From positions 2,170,001 to 2,234,000 of the forward strand of contig JALJCQ010000004.1 of assembly GCA_023091665.1 (NCBI GenBank): 64,000 nucleotides of DNA, given 5' to 3'. How positions within the stretch are numbered: position 1 is the stretch's first letter; each line of letters begins with the position of its first letter. This document shows positions 30,226-38,568 of the stretch, piece after piece. Made by a program: the position numbers and the translations under genes. Origin of the DNA: Pythium myriotylum. Its lineage: Eukaryota > Oomycota > Peronosporomycetes > Pythiales > Pythiaceae. Below the pieces are notes generated by a model. The model made no database searches. It had not been told where the DNA came from and was given only the letters and a program-made list of their open reading frames with translations.

Positions 30226-31659
30226 ATGAAAATCTACACCCCCGTCGTGGTCTCGGCCTCAGCACTCGGCTTCTCTGTCGTGCTAGCGAGCCTCTCTGGT
30301 TTCCGCGGCTCGCCCGAGCACCGAGAATTGGCGGCGGTGAGTTTCCCGAGTGGCCTCACGGTCAAGGAAAACTCGGATACGTACCACATGAAGCCCGTCC
30401 ACGTTGTTCAGGCCCGCGTGGAAAAGGCAAAGCCCGTGTGGAACGCCGACCTCGGTGCGTTCGTGTCCAGTTACTATTCGGACAAGGACATTGCATTCCG
30501 CGCGGTGCTCGACTCAGTGAACACGGCGAGCGTGGAAGGCGCGCTCATGTACGTGCAGGCCGAAGGAATCAACTATGCGACGCGCGGCACGGATAAAACT
30601 GGCTGGTGCGCGCGCAAGAACAAGATGAAGTATGTGGTTCTGTACGACATGATTATCGCTCAGACGAACGAGACGCTTGCACTGTACCCTGAAAGCGAGT
30701 ACGGCAAGTACCTCGCTTTCGACGGTGGCCAGTGCACGCCGTCATCAGGCACTGGCGACTCGGCCGTGTTCCCTACTGAGTGCAACTACCTCGACGGCAC
30801 GAACGGACAGCCGAACGTAGGTCCCTTCGTTGGCGGTGAGCCTCGGGACACGGATCCCCGTGCGCCGTACCCGAACACGTGGTGGTACTCGTTCCCGAAC
30901 TCCTGCCCGCTCAAGGTTTGGAATGACAAGACAGACTCGTGCCGAGCAGCAGCGCGCGGTGGCCTCTGCCCGTTCGATGTCAAGCCGGATGGCGTGACGT
31001 GCACCTACAACTACCGAATCCTCGGATGGGTGCCTCTCGACGACCTAGTGGGTATCACAGCGATGAAGAACGCAAGCGGTGTGGCGTACGCCGACTTCAA
31101 CCAGTTCTGCATGGACGATAAAGTCGAGTTCAACGCAACGACTGACAATGGCACGTGGATCGACAGTATCGACTTCTGGAAGGACCCTCAAAACAAGACT
31201 GCGAACGCGAACCGCGCGACCAAGCTCATTGATCTGTATAACGCAGCCCTCGATCACAGCCAGACGCTGACGCAGGTGTCGAGTGATGACTTGGCCAACT
31301 TTAAGGCCCTGCCGAGCATCGCGAGTCTTCGTGCAGAGAACCCCAAATGCTATGAAAACATCAAGGCGTGCGCGACTGCGAAGAACGGCTGCAAGCGGGA
31401 TCTGTACGGTCAGGTGTGCACAGTGTGCGAGGCCGCAGGCAGTGACTGCGCCGTTGCGCCGGACAATTTCGTGTTCCCAACACTGGTGAAGGCTACGCCA
31501 GCGCCAGCGACCCAGACGCCCACGCCAACGCAGACACCATCGACGGTTACTCCCTCGCAAACCCCGAGTACGACGAAGTCAGCGGCGGTGTCGACGTCGT
31601 TGGTGACGGTGGTAGCCTCGGCCGTGGCCTCCGCTGCAATCAGTTTCCTTCTCGCGTAG
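30226..31659 (+). CDS. Secreted, probably GPI-anchored glycoprotein, paralog A
   Basis: 477 aa, no intron. An N-terminal signal peptide (MKIYTPVVVSASALGFSVVL) is followed by a ~390-residue Cys-containing domain, then a short Thr/Pro/Gln stalk (QTPTPTQTP) and a C-terminal hydrophobic tail (VVASAVASAAISFLLA) after small residues, the classical GPI-attachment layout. Recognisable family blocks are VNTASVEGALMYVQAEGINY, APYPNTWWYSFPNSCPL, CTYNYRILGWVPLDDLVGIT and KNGCKRDLYGQVCTVCEAAG. Several N-glycosylation sequons (NET, NAT, NGT, NKT) occur. I do not recognise a named family; the NLP heptapeptide (GHRHDWE), elicitin, Kazal, RxLR and CRN signatures are absent. It has two paralogs on the opposite strand nearby. 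A cell-surface or secreted role is inferred from the sorting signals. Confidence 0.88.
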   Translation: MKIYTPVVVSASALGFSVVLASLSGFRGSPEHRELAAVSFPSGLTVKENSDTYHMKPVHVVQARVEKAKPVWNADLGAFVSSYYSDKDIAFRAVLDSVNTASVEGALMYVQAEGINYATRGTDKTGWCARKNKMKYVVLYDMIIAQTNETLALYPESEYGKYLAFDGGQCTPSSGTGDSAVFPTECNYLDGTNGQPNVGPFVGGEPRDTDPRAPYPNTWWYSFPNSCPLKVWNDKTDSCRAAARGGLCPFDVKPDGVTCTYNYRILGWVPLDDLVGITAMKNASGVAYADFNQFCMDDKVEFNATTDNGTWIDSIDFWKDPQNKTANANRATKLIDLYNAALDHSQTLTQVSSDDLANFKALPSIASLRAENPKCYENIKACATAKNGCKRDLYGQVCTVCEAAGSDCAVAPDNFVFPTLVKATPAPATQTPTPTQTPSTVTPSQTPSTTKSAAVSTSLVTVVASAVASAAISFLLA

Positions 31660-31961
31660 GGAACGGTCTGAAAATGTCTGCATCGAAGGATTCACATGAG
31701 TAGTCTTGCTTGATACAACCATTTCACTTTTAAAAACTACATAAAGGCAGCTATGCTTCGATTCTTTCTAATCGTCGACGCTGCTAGAAGATGAAGATGC
31801 TTGGTGGCGCAGGAGAATCGAAAGTGAGGATGGGATGAGAACCGAGGCATCCCACGCTCGCAGCCAAAAGCTAAATTTCCGCGACCGGAAATAACCATTT
31901 CGGCAGCTCGCTTTGGGGGGACAACAGATCTATTGCGAAGCTTAACCTAAGGAATGCAACT

Positions 31962-32000
31962 GAGCGTGCTAATAGCACGCTCGCCCCCACCGATGGGGGC
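31962..32000. repeat. Two adjacent hairpins
   Basis: GAGCGTGCTA (31962-31971) pairs with 31973-31982 around one base, and GCCCCCA (31983-31989) pairs with 31994-32000 around CCGA. The two stem-loops are directly abutted, giving a 39-nt doubly folded element downstream of gene A. Confidence 0.8.
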
Positions 32001-32059
32001 TTCCGGCCTTGGTGTTACATGGAGATGAGCGAACTGACTTCGGCATCTGTGCCACATAT

Positions 32060-32096
32060 GACCTCCCTAGAAATATTCAGTAATACTAGGGAGGTC
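32060..32096. repeat. Inverted repeat, 11-bp arms
   Basis: GACCTCCCTAG (32060-32070) is the reverse complement of 32086-32096, with an AT-rich 15-bp centre. It may be the border of a decayed small element or a 3'-end structure. Confidence 0.8.
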
Positions 32097-32289
32097 GCAA
32101 GTGGGGGAATAATACTACTTCCCGGCGTCGGGTTTCAACTTCAACTACGCATTGCAGGTGCACCGGGCCATTCTGGACGCGCCAGTTATCTATCCATGCC
32201 TCTCTTTGCACATTAAGGGCCTAGTGGAAGCGGTGCAAAATGGCGAATGTCTTCGTTATGATAATGAAGAATGCATCGTCCCACTGCTA

Positions 32290-34125
32290 CTAAGCAGCGC
32301 TTAAGAACATGCTGGCCGTGATGGGCACAGCAAACGAGATGAGCATGTTGACTGCTACGGACGATCCGCTCGAGGTTGGAGACGGTGTTGACTCGGACGA
32401 GGTGTTCGCCGCTGGTGTCGTGGTCGCGGGTATCGTTACGGTTGGGACAGGTGTGATCTCTGCCGGAACGAAGACAACAGTCGTGTTGGTTGGTGACGTT
32501 GAGATCGGTGTATCAGTAGGTTGTGGCGTCGTAGGCACTGGTGTCGTACCAGTCGTGGCCTCTGGCGCTGTTGTTGGGGGCTCGGACGCCGCAGCCGTTG
32601 GCTCAGTGGTTGGCTCTGGCGCTGCGGTGGTTGGCTCTGGCGCTGCTGTGGTTGGCTCTGGTGCTGCGGTGGTTGGCTCTGGCGCTGCGGTGGTTGGCTC
32701 GGGTGCTAACGTCGTTGGCTCTGTGGTTGTCCCCTCTGATGTAGGCTCAGGCGTTGACGTGGATGGTTCAGGAGTCGTTGCTTCCGGGGTTGGTTCAGGG
32801 GCAGCAGTGGTCGGTTCCGGAGTTGCTGGCTCGGGGGTTGCAGGCTCGGGCGCCGAAGTCGGCACCTCCGTCGATGGCGCCGCCGTGGCTACTTCTAGTG
32901 CAGGGAATACGAAGCCTTCTGGCGCAACAACACATCCACTCGATGGCGATGCACAAGGAACGCAAATTTGGCTGTAGAGTTCGCGTCGGCAACCATTCTC
33001 GGTCTTGGCACAGGCCTTGACGTTTTTGTAGCATGGTGGGTTCTCTTTCGTGAGGTCAGCGATCGTAGGAAGGGCCTTGAAGTGGGCTAGATCCGCAGCG
33101 TCGACTTGAGTGAGTGTGATGTCCCCATTCACAGCGCTGTTGTAGGTCTCGATGAGCTTGGCCGCACGAGCAGCGTTCGCATCTTGGTCTTGCGGGTCTC
33201 GCCAGAAGTCGAGACCGTTGATCCACTCTCCGTCCGCCGTCGCGTTGAACTCGACGCCTCCGTCTTCGCAGAACTCGCTAAAGTCAGCATACAATCTTGT
33301 CTCAGACGAATCGTTCAGCGCCGTGATGCCCACGAGATCGTCGATGGGCACCCAGCCGAGGACTCGGTAGTTGTACGTGCACGCGACGCCGTTGGGTTTT
33401 GTGTCAAAGTTGCAGAGACCGCCAGGCTCGGCAGCCCGGCACGCATCCGTCTTGTTCGCCCAGGGTTCTAGTGGACACGAGTTGGGAAACGAGAATGCCC
33501 ATGCGTCCGGGTACGGTGCGCGGCGATCGGCTGGCGCCCTGGCCCCGCCGACCCACGGACCCAGGCGAGGTTCACCCCCTTCCCCATTAAGCTGGAGGCA
33601 CCCCGACGACGCACACCAACCGTCGTTCAAGACGAGCAGGGGGCCGTACTCACTGCCGCTAGTCTCGGCGAGCGTCTCGTTGGTCTGCACGAAGACAACT
33701 TCGTACAAAACGACGTACTTGACGTCGTTTGTGCGAGTGCACCAAGTCGTCTCGTCCGAGCCGCGCGTCGCGTAGTTGATGCCTTCAGCCTGGAGGTACA
33801 TGAGCGTACCCTCTACGCTCGCCGTGTTAACCGTATCCATAGGGGCGCGGAATCTCTCCTCGAAGCTGCCGCCTGCCTTGGATACGAAGAGACCATTCAC
33901 TCGGTCCCACTCAGGTACGTCGCTCTCCAGTCGTGCATGGACGACGTGGACGGGTTCCATGTGGTACTCATCTGACGTCGTAAGCGTCGTGAGATCCGAT
34001 GGGAACCCCGACGTGGACTCGAGACGGCGAGGGTGGCGGAGCGACACACCGCGGAAGTGGGATGGGTTCGCGAGCGCCGCCGACAAACTAAGTGCCGAGG
34101 CGACGATGAGGGTGCAGATCTTCAT
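32290..34125 (-). CDS. Secreted mucin-like GPI-anchored glycoprotein, paralog B
   Basis: 611 aa from the ATG at 34125, chosen because it begins a clean signal peptide (MKICTLIVASALSLSAALA); the frame stays open upstream to 34308 but that part is hydrophilic and unlike a leader. The folded domain is homologous to A and C, with VNTASVEGTLMYLQAEGINY, NYRVLGWVPIDDLVGIT and ENGCRRELYSQICVPC. Compared with them it lacks the stretch around the A/C motif GDSAVFPTEC. It is followed by a long Thr/Pro/Ala/Glu stalk of about 170 residues with EPTTAAP heptads, then Ser/Thr-rich sequence and a hydrophobic GPI-type tail (INxFAVPITASMFLS-like). The stalk would be heavily O-glycosylated. GC content at third positions is less extreme than in A and C. 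Function unknown. Confidence 0.87.
   Translation of the reverse strand: MKICTLIVASALSLSAALANPSHFRGVSLRHPRRLESTSGFPSDLTTLTTSDEYHMEPVHVVHARLESDVPEWDRVNGLFVSKAGGSFEERFRAPMDTVNTASVEGTLMYLQAEGINYATRGSDETTWCTRTNDVKYVVLYEVVFVQTNETLAETSGSEYGPLLVLNDGWCASSGCLQLNGEGGEPRLGPWVGGARAPADRRAPYPDAWAFSFPNSCPLEPWANKTDACRAAEPGGLCNFDTKPNGVACTYNYRVLGWVPIDDLVGITALNDSSETRLYADFSEFCEDGGVEFNATADGEWINGLDFWRDPQDQDANAARAAKLIETYNSAVNGDITLTQVDAADLAHFKALPTIADLTKENPPCYKNVKACAKTENGCRRELYSQICVPCASPSSGCVVAPEGFVFPALEVATAAPSTEVPTSAPEPATPEPATPEPTTAAPEPTPEATTPEPSTSTPEPTSEGTTTEPTTLAPEPTTAAPEPTTAAPEPTTAAPEPTTAAPEPTTEPTAAASEPPTTAPEATTGTTPVPTTPQPTDTPISTSPTNTTVVFVPAEITPVPTVTIPATTTPAANTSSESTPSPTSSGSSVAVNMLISFAVPITASMFLSAA
32606..32710 (-). 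repeat. 21-bp coding minisatellite (EPTTAAP stalk repeats)
   Basis: Five consecutive 21-bp units beginning GTGGTTGGCTCTGG on the plus strand, at 32606, 32627, 32648, 32669 and 32690, differing by a few bases; the fifth is the most diverged. On the coding strand they encode a seven-residue Glu-Pro-Thr-Thr-Ala-Ala-Pro unit. Flanking sequence contains more degenerate copies. Confidence 0.9.
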
Positions 34126-34483
34126 GGCGTAGCGTGACGATTTCCTCGTGATCGATTTGTCGGAAGATGCGAAGTGAGTCGTCGGACGCGACTGTGAAGC
34201 GGAGACGGCTTCGTCGTGCTCGCCTAAGCAGCTATTCTGCAAGTCTTGCGCAGCAGCAGGGCCATTTCCGTTGGTATTGCGATCTACCACCACTAGGTAG
34301 CGGAGCATGGGGCACCACGTCAGCGTGGGGGCTCATGGGAAGGCGTACCTGAGATCTCGAGATTCATCACCGTCGCAAGCATGAGACGCCAACTTATTCT
34401 TAGTCCAAAATTTTTGATTGAGGCATGGTTAGAGTGTGTGGGTATGGAGCTGCAAAACGTTGGGATGCATAATGGGTTACCTT
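34126..34483. other. Intergenic region between secreted paralogs B and C
   Basis: 358 bp containing the upstream region of B (with a candidate initiator at 34162-34179) and the 3' side of C. Nothing else is recognised. Confidence 0.4.
34162..34179 (-). promoter_or_regulatory. Candidate oomycete initiator of secreted gene B
   Basis: On the minus strand ACTCACTTCGCATCTTCC fits the oomycete initiator pattern (TCAYTTYNCAWYTT-like), 37-54 nt before the ATG at 34125. The location supports that ATG over the more upstream in-frame ATG at 34308. Confidence 0.5.
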
Positions 34484-35887
34484 CTACGCGAAGAGGGAGC
34501 TCACAATAATGGAGATCGCTGATACAATCCCAGCGACAGCGAGAGGTCGAGAGGCAGCCGATGTAGACGGTGCCGTGGTCGTGGACGGCGACGATGGTGA
34601 GGAAGGCGAAGAGTTCGACGAGCCAGAGGAAGATGAAGGCGGAGAGGACGCGGACGGCGCGGCTGTGGCTTTGGTCAGAGTCGGGAACGTGAAGCCGCTC
34701 GGCGCCACAACGCAGTCGTCCGACGCAGACTCGCAGACAATACAGATCTGGCCGTAGAGGTCGCGCTTGCAGCCGTTGGTCGCCGTTGCACACTCGGCGA
34801 CGTTCTTGTAGCACGGAGGGTTCTCCTTCCGGAGCGCTGAGATCGTCGGGAGCGCCTGGAAGTTGGCGAGATCCGAGGCACTGACTTGGGTCAGCTTCGC
34901 ATCGCCGCTCAGCGCGTTGCTGTACAGATCCACGAGCTTGGTCGCGCGCTCTGAGTTGGCCGATGTGTTTTGCGGATTCTCCCAGAACGCAATGCCGTCG
35001 ATCCATTTGCCGTCGGTGGTTGCATTGAACTCAACATTACCGGCCTCACAGAACTCGGTGAAGTTGGCGTACGTGCTGCCCGTCGTCGGGTCCTTCATCG
35101 CCGTGATGCCCACGAGGTCGTCGATAGGTACCCATCCCAGAATGCGGTAGTTGTAGGTGCACTTGATGCCGTCCGGCTTGGTGTCGTAAGCGCATAGACC
35201 GCCGCGCGTCGTCGCACGGCACTCGTCCGTCTTGTTAGCCCATGGCTGCAGCGGGCACGTGTTGGGGAACGAGTACCACCACGTGTTTGGGTACGGTGCG
35301 CGCGGGTCCGTCTCGCGAGCCTCGCCGCCGACGAAAGGGCCGACGTTCGGCTGGCCGTTAGTGCCGTTGAAATAGTAGCACTCGGTCGGGAACACCGCCG
35401 AGTCGCCCGAGCCGGAGGTCGGCGTGCACTGGCCACTGTCCATGGCCAGGTACTTACCGTACTCGGCGTTGTAAAGCGCAAGCGTCTCGTTCGTCTGCGT
35501 GATGACCATCTCGTAGAAGACGACGTACGCCATGTTGTTCTTTCGCTTGCACCACTCGGCCTTGGTTGTTCCGCGCGTGGCATAGTTGATGCCTTCGGCC
35601 TGCACGTACATGAGCGCGCCTTCGACGCTTGCCGTGTTGACCGTGTCAAGCACACCGCGGAACGCGGCGTCGAACGTGTTGTAGAACTTGGAGACGAACA
35701 CGCCGTAGTCGGTGTTCCACGCCGGCTTGTCGCTCTGCACGCGAGCTTGCACGACGCGCACCGTGTTCATGTGGTACGAGTCCGAGTTGGTGAGGTTCTT
35801 GAGTCCGGACGGGAAGCTCACGGTGGTCGCGGCGTGCGCGACGGCCGCGAGCCCGAGCGTCAGAGCCACTTGCGCGATCACCTTCAT
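34484..35887 (-). CDS. Secreted, probably GPI-anchored glycoprotein, paralog C
   Basis: 467 aa, intronless. A signal peptide (MKVIAQVALTLGLAAVAHA) precedes a domain closely similar to paralog A: both share VNTASVEGALMYVQAEGINY, GTNGQPNVGPFVGGE and APYPNTWWYSFPN exactly. The stalk is short and made of Ser/Pro runs (SSPPSSSSGSSNSSPSSPSS), then Thr/Ala and a hydrophobic tail (LAVAGIVSAISIIVSSLFA) typical of GPI attachment. N-glycosylation sequons include NET, NGT, NKT, NFT and NAT. The Cys pattern of the core is conserved in all three paralogs, suggesting a common disulfide-bonded fold. A strong initiator match lies just upstream at 35911-35928. The gene is GC-rich at third codon positions, consistent with strong expression. 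The biochemical role is unknown. Confidence 0.88.
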   Translation of the reverse strand: MKVIAQVALTLGLAAVAHAATTVSFPSGLKNLTNSDSYHMNTVRVVQARVQSDKPAWNTDYGVFVSKFYNTFDAAFRGVLDTVNTASVEGALMYVQAEGINYATRGTTKAEWCKRKNNMAYVVFYEMVITQTNETLALYNAEYGKYLAMDSGQCTPTSGSGDSAVFPTECYYFNGTNGQPNVGPFVGGEARETDPRAPYPNTWWYSFPNTCPLQPWANKTDECRATTRGGLCAYDTKPDGIKCTYNYRILGWVPIDDLVGITAMKDPTTGSTYANFTEFCEAGNVEFNATTDGKWIDGIAFWENPQNTSANSERATKLVDLYSNALSGDAKLTQVSASDLANFQALPTISALRKENPPCYKNVAECATATNGCKRDLYGQICIVCESASDDCVVAPSGFTFPTLTKATAAPSASSPPSSSSGSSNSSPSSPSSPSTTTAPSTSAASRPLAVAGIVSAISIIVSSLFA

Positions 35888-36545
35888 GTCGACGAAGTTG
35901 CGGAAACGAAGGAAATCGGAGAATGAGCGAAGGGCGGGCGGTCACTGGCGGTGGTGGCCAGACAACCCAGAGCGCGCGGCCGTCTTCCGTGTTGAGGAGG
36001 CCTTTCTAGAAAAATTTGACGCGCCGAGGGCCGGGAGCGTCGTGATCAGTGGCGGGCGCCTGGCGCCAGCACGGCCACGACCTTTCGCGCCGCGAATCTC
36101 TCACTTCCGGCAGAGGATCAGAGCCGAAAATTTGCATGTCCAACACAGCCGGAAGGCTGCGACAGCGTGGTCAATCACAGTCAGTGATCTCTGCGACACG
36201 CCTGGTGGGGCGTGGTACTGATCTTGAAGTAAGGCGTCACTATTCGGAGATATGTGATGTATAAAACCATAGGGGATTGGTTATGATGGGTAATGGTGTC
36301 GTGCAGTGGCCACACGAAGAAGGAATATTAATTGTAGAAGGTAACGAGAGGAGTCGTTAGTGACCAATATGGCTACACTCGCGCAGGAAGCAACGGGAAG
36401 ACATGAGGGTGACGATGGGTTCCCCATTACTGGTGCCGTGATTTGGTCGCCAGGTGTATATAGTCGTTCGATGAGAAATCGGGTCGCGATTAGGATCGGG
36501 AGACGCGGGGGTTATCGCTTCCTTTCTCCTCCATGGTTCAACAAC
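35888..36545. other. Intergenic region upstream of secreted gene C
   Basis: 658 bp. The left end is the C promoter; a GC-rich palindromic patch (CTGGCGCCAG near 36058) is present. The rest shows no coding or repeat structure. Small frames at 36049-36264 and 36360-36575 lack support. Confidence 0.45.
35911..35928 (-). promoter_or_regulatory. Oomycete initiator of secreted gene C
   Basis: On the minus strand GCTCATTCTCCGATTTCC matches the oomycete Inr consensus GCTCATTYYNCAWTTT at nearly every position, placing the transcription start about 35 nt before the ATG at 35887. Confidence 0.65.
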
Positions 36546-37174
36546 TCAAACCAAACTGCCTCGACGCTTCAGTAGACGCTCGTTGTCCTCGCTGTTGAGC
36601 CAGTTGTGGCGTGTTATGCGCGAGCCCAGAAGCAGCAAGTACGCTGAAGCCATATTGGCGACCGTCAGTGCCACGAGTGATAGCGCATAGAAGCCTAGAT
36701 CACAGCCACGTCAGCATACTAATCCAAGTCAAGAGTACAGTACCAGCCACAACCTTGTAGTCTGTCGCACGTCGTGTGCGAGAGATTGTCGTAGAGCTTG
36801 TGCTTGGTGCAATACAACCCAAAATCGCTATCACCCTTGAGAAATGGCATCAAGAATTGGTAAAGAGTGTAACTTGCTAGAGACAGGAGCGCCATGTGGG
36901 TGAGCAGGAAGATGCAGAGCCCGTAGTCGGTCACAAAGCCCACGAACGTCGTACAGCACTTGGTGCGTAATCGCGGCACAAACGTCACCATGATGCTCAA
37001 CACGAAGCCGAATGAGAAGAGCACGGCAAACGCAATCCCGCAAAGCTTCATTAGAGCCATGATGGGCAGTCCGCCGATGCATTGCGCTAGAAGCATCCCG
37101 ATGAGCACCCACTCATCGCCGATCGAACACATCGTGTTTGAGTGTGATTCGAGGTGGTTGACAACGCAGCTCAC
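36546..37174 (-). CDS. Four-transmembrane hypothetical protein
   Basis: Exon 1 runs from 37174 to about 36751 and exon 2 from 36694 to 36546, about 190 aa. The acceptor (TAG at 36695-36697) is clear; the donor is uncertain, with 36750 (GTGGCT, 56-nt intron) preferred and 36753 or 36738 also phase-compatible. Without splicing the frame stops at 36719 and loses the last helix. Hydrophobic segments are at ~24-40 (VLIGMLLAQCIGGLPIMAL), ~44-66 (GIAFAVLFSFGFVLSIMVTF), ~84-107 (YGLCIFLLTHMALLSLASY) and, after splicing, FYALSLVALTVANMASAYLL; a short polar tail follows. Two Cys-rich loops, CCTTF and around CTKHKLYDNLSHTTCDRLQGC, suggest an extracytosolic loop with disulfides. No family recognised; tetraspan-like topology only. 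Confidence 0.68.
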
Positions 37175-37246
37175 GCAAACCGAGCTGTTTTAGCTCCTCA
37201 GAGACGATTCCCACACAAACAGCTTTTTTTTTAGTGGCCATATCCA

Positions 37247-37351
37247 ATGATGTCGCTAATCCTGGCGGTGATCAAAGGGTCAACTGGTATCTACCGGTGC
37301 TCTATGATGTCGCTAATCCTGGCGGTGATCAAAGGGTCAACTGGTATCTAC
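37247..37351. repeat. 48-bp perfect direct repeat, period 57 bp
   Basis: 37247-37294 and 37304-37351 (both starting ATGATGTCGCTAATCC) are identical over 48 bp and separated by 9 bp. They lie in the short divergent region between the four-TM gene and the PH-like gene, close to the start codon of the latter at 37401. The identity suggests a recent duplication. Confidence 0.9.
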
Positions 37352-37400
37352 TGGCGTCGTTTCCGGATCGGCGCGCCGACTCAATAGAGAGAGCACCGTA

Positions 37401-38552
37401 ATGAAAGCGGTTCCATCCCACGAAGGTGGCGTCGGTGACGATGAGGAGGACGAAGAAGAGACTGTGGAGCTCCGCGTCTCAGCCTCGAGAAAGAACCGAT
37501 CCGGAAGACGCGGTATTCTTCGCAAGATGTCGTCGTCCACGTCTTCTAGAATGGCGGAGACGACAGTGCACGACCATATCCAGGATGATGCTGATCCGTC
37601 TACGAGACGAACCTCAGCCGTATCCATACTCGATTTCACAAAGTGTGGGTCTTCGCCTTTGGTATAAATGTTACTTCTACTCCTCACATCAGATTCCTAT
37701 GTTAGCTATGCTGAGCTCTGCGAGTCGTTCTCATGGTGGCAATTCAAACGTCGAAACATCTCCAGAGTCTACTCATTTACTGCCACACGCACCTGGATAC
37801 AAGAATGCGTGGAAGTTCAATCACGAGGCATTTGCGTACGACCAGAGTCGGGCGGACGATGCAAAGGAGACGCAGACCCGACTCAAGCTGCTTGCGTTCT
37901 GGCAACTTTTGGTGACTGGTTTTGAAGTGCTAAAGTTCTCGATTGGGAAACGCGCCAAGAAGTACGTTATGTGGCTAGCACTCGATGGACACTTGTTCCT
38001 GGGAAGCGCCAAGAATGACAAAAAGTCAGCTAGGAGTATCTTCCTCGCGTGGGTGGTTTCCCCTTGCAATTACCGTGACGACTCTTCCTGAACTGTTTGT
38101 TGTGCAGGGATGTGTACCGCGTGCAAAAGGGCAACGACTCCCAGTCATTCACAAAGTCTCAGTCTTGGCGTGATGCAAGGGGCAAGGACAACCTGACCTT
38201 CTCAATTCATGGTCGCCACGGCAAAGAGAACAGAATCTTTGCCATTCAAGTGTGGAAGACGACTGTGAGGAACATTCTCTTCGAGAATTTTGACACGCTG
38301 TTGCGAATGATGAAGAGCGACGCAGATGGCGAGTTCCCTTACGTTGCCCAGCGAGTGATCGCAGAAAATTATGCGTTAACTGGCGAAGTTCTCACACTTC
38401 GTCAGGTAGAAGACGTTCTCCTACGTGAAGAAGACGAAAAGAAACCACGCGAACTCGGCGGGGATCGGAATATAAGCGACGAGGAGGGTAAGAGTGGTGA
38501 GGACTCGGACAGCTCCGAAGAAGAAGAAGACCGACGTGATATTTTGGGGTGA
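37401..38552 (+). CDS. PH-like domain protein with acidic C-terminus
   Basis: Exons 37401-37644, 37706-38048 and 38108-38552 give 343 aa. Both introns (61 and 59 nt) use a GTGGGT donor; the second junction joins SIFLA to DVYRVQKGN and is certain, the first was chosen by phase and length. The N-terminal ~110 residues are acidic then basic and disordered. The central part resembles a PH fold: FEVLKFSIGKRAKKYVMWLA (strand, basic loop, strand), DGHLFLGSAKNDKKSARSI, DVYRVQKG, then NLTFSIHGRHGKENRIFAIQ and a closing helix with VWKTTVRNILFENFDTLL. A basic strand 1-2 loop (KRAKK) could bind phosphoinositides. The tail is Glu/Asp/Ser-rich with EEEEDRR. It stops 16 bp from the convergent neighbour. Family membership is inferred from fold-like pattern only. 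Confidence 0.72.
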
Positions 38553-38568
38553 CCTCTTGGGAGTGCGA

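Larger units (their letters stand above)
31660..32289. other. Intergenic region between convergent secreted paralogs A and B
   Basis: 630 bp separating the stop codons of A (plus) and B (minus). It is rich in short inverted repeats (31962-32000 and 32060-32096). A 62-codon open stretch on the plus strand (about 32109-32300, ending in CIVPLLLSSA) has no ATG and no recognised homology; it could be a decayed exon or chance. Confidence 0.45.

Noticed and set aside
32019..32216. 65-codon plus-strand frame starting with ATG
   Set aside because: Crosses the inverted repeat at 32060-32096, and no homology or initiation context supports it.
32606..32710. Repeat array as CRISPR-like
   Set aside because: Units are directly contiguous without spacers, in frame and coding; the genome is eukaryotic.
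34126..34308. N-terminal extension of secreted gene B to the ATG at 34308
   Set aside because: The extension is hydrophilic and would bury the signal peptide; the initiator at 34162-34179 lies inside it.
30226..35887. Possible NLP (necrosis-inducing), elicitin, RxLR or CRN effectors
   Set aside because: None of the diagnostic motifs (GHRHDWE, elicitin six-Cys pattern, RxLR-EER, LFLAK) is present in the three secreted paralogs.
37337..37687. 116-codon minus-strand frame
   Set aside because: Antisense to exon 1 of the PH-like gene and running into the 48-bp direct repeat; no homology and poly-Ser composition from complementary acidic codons.
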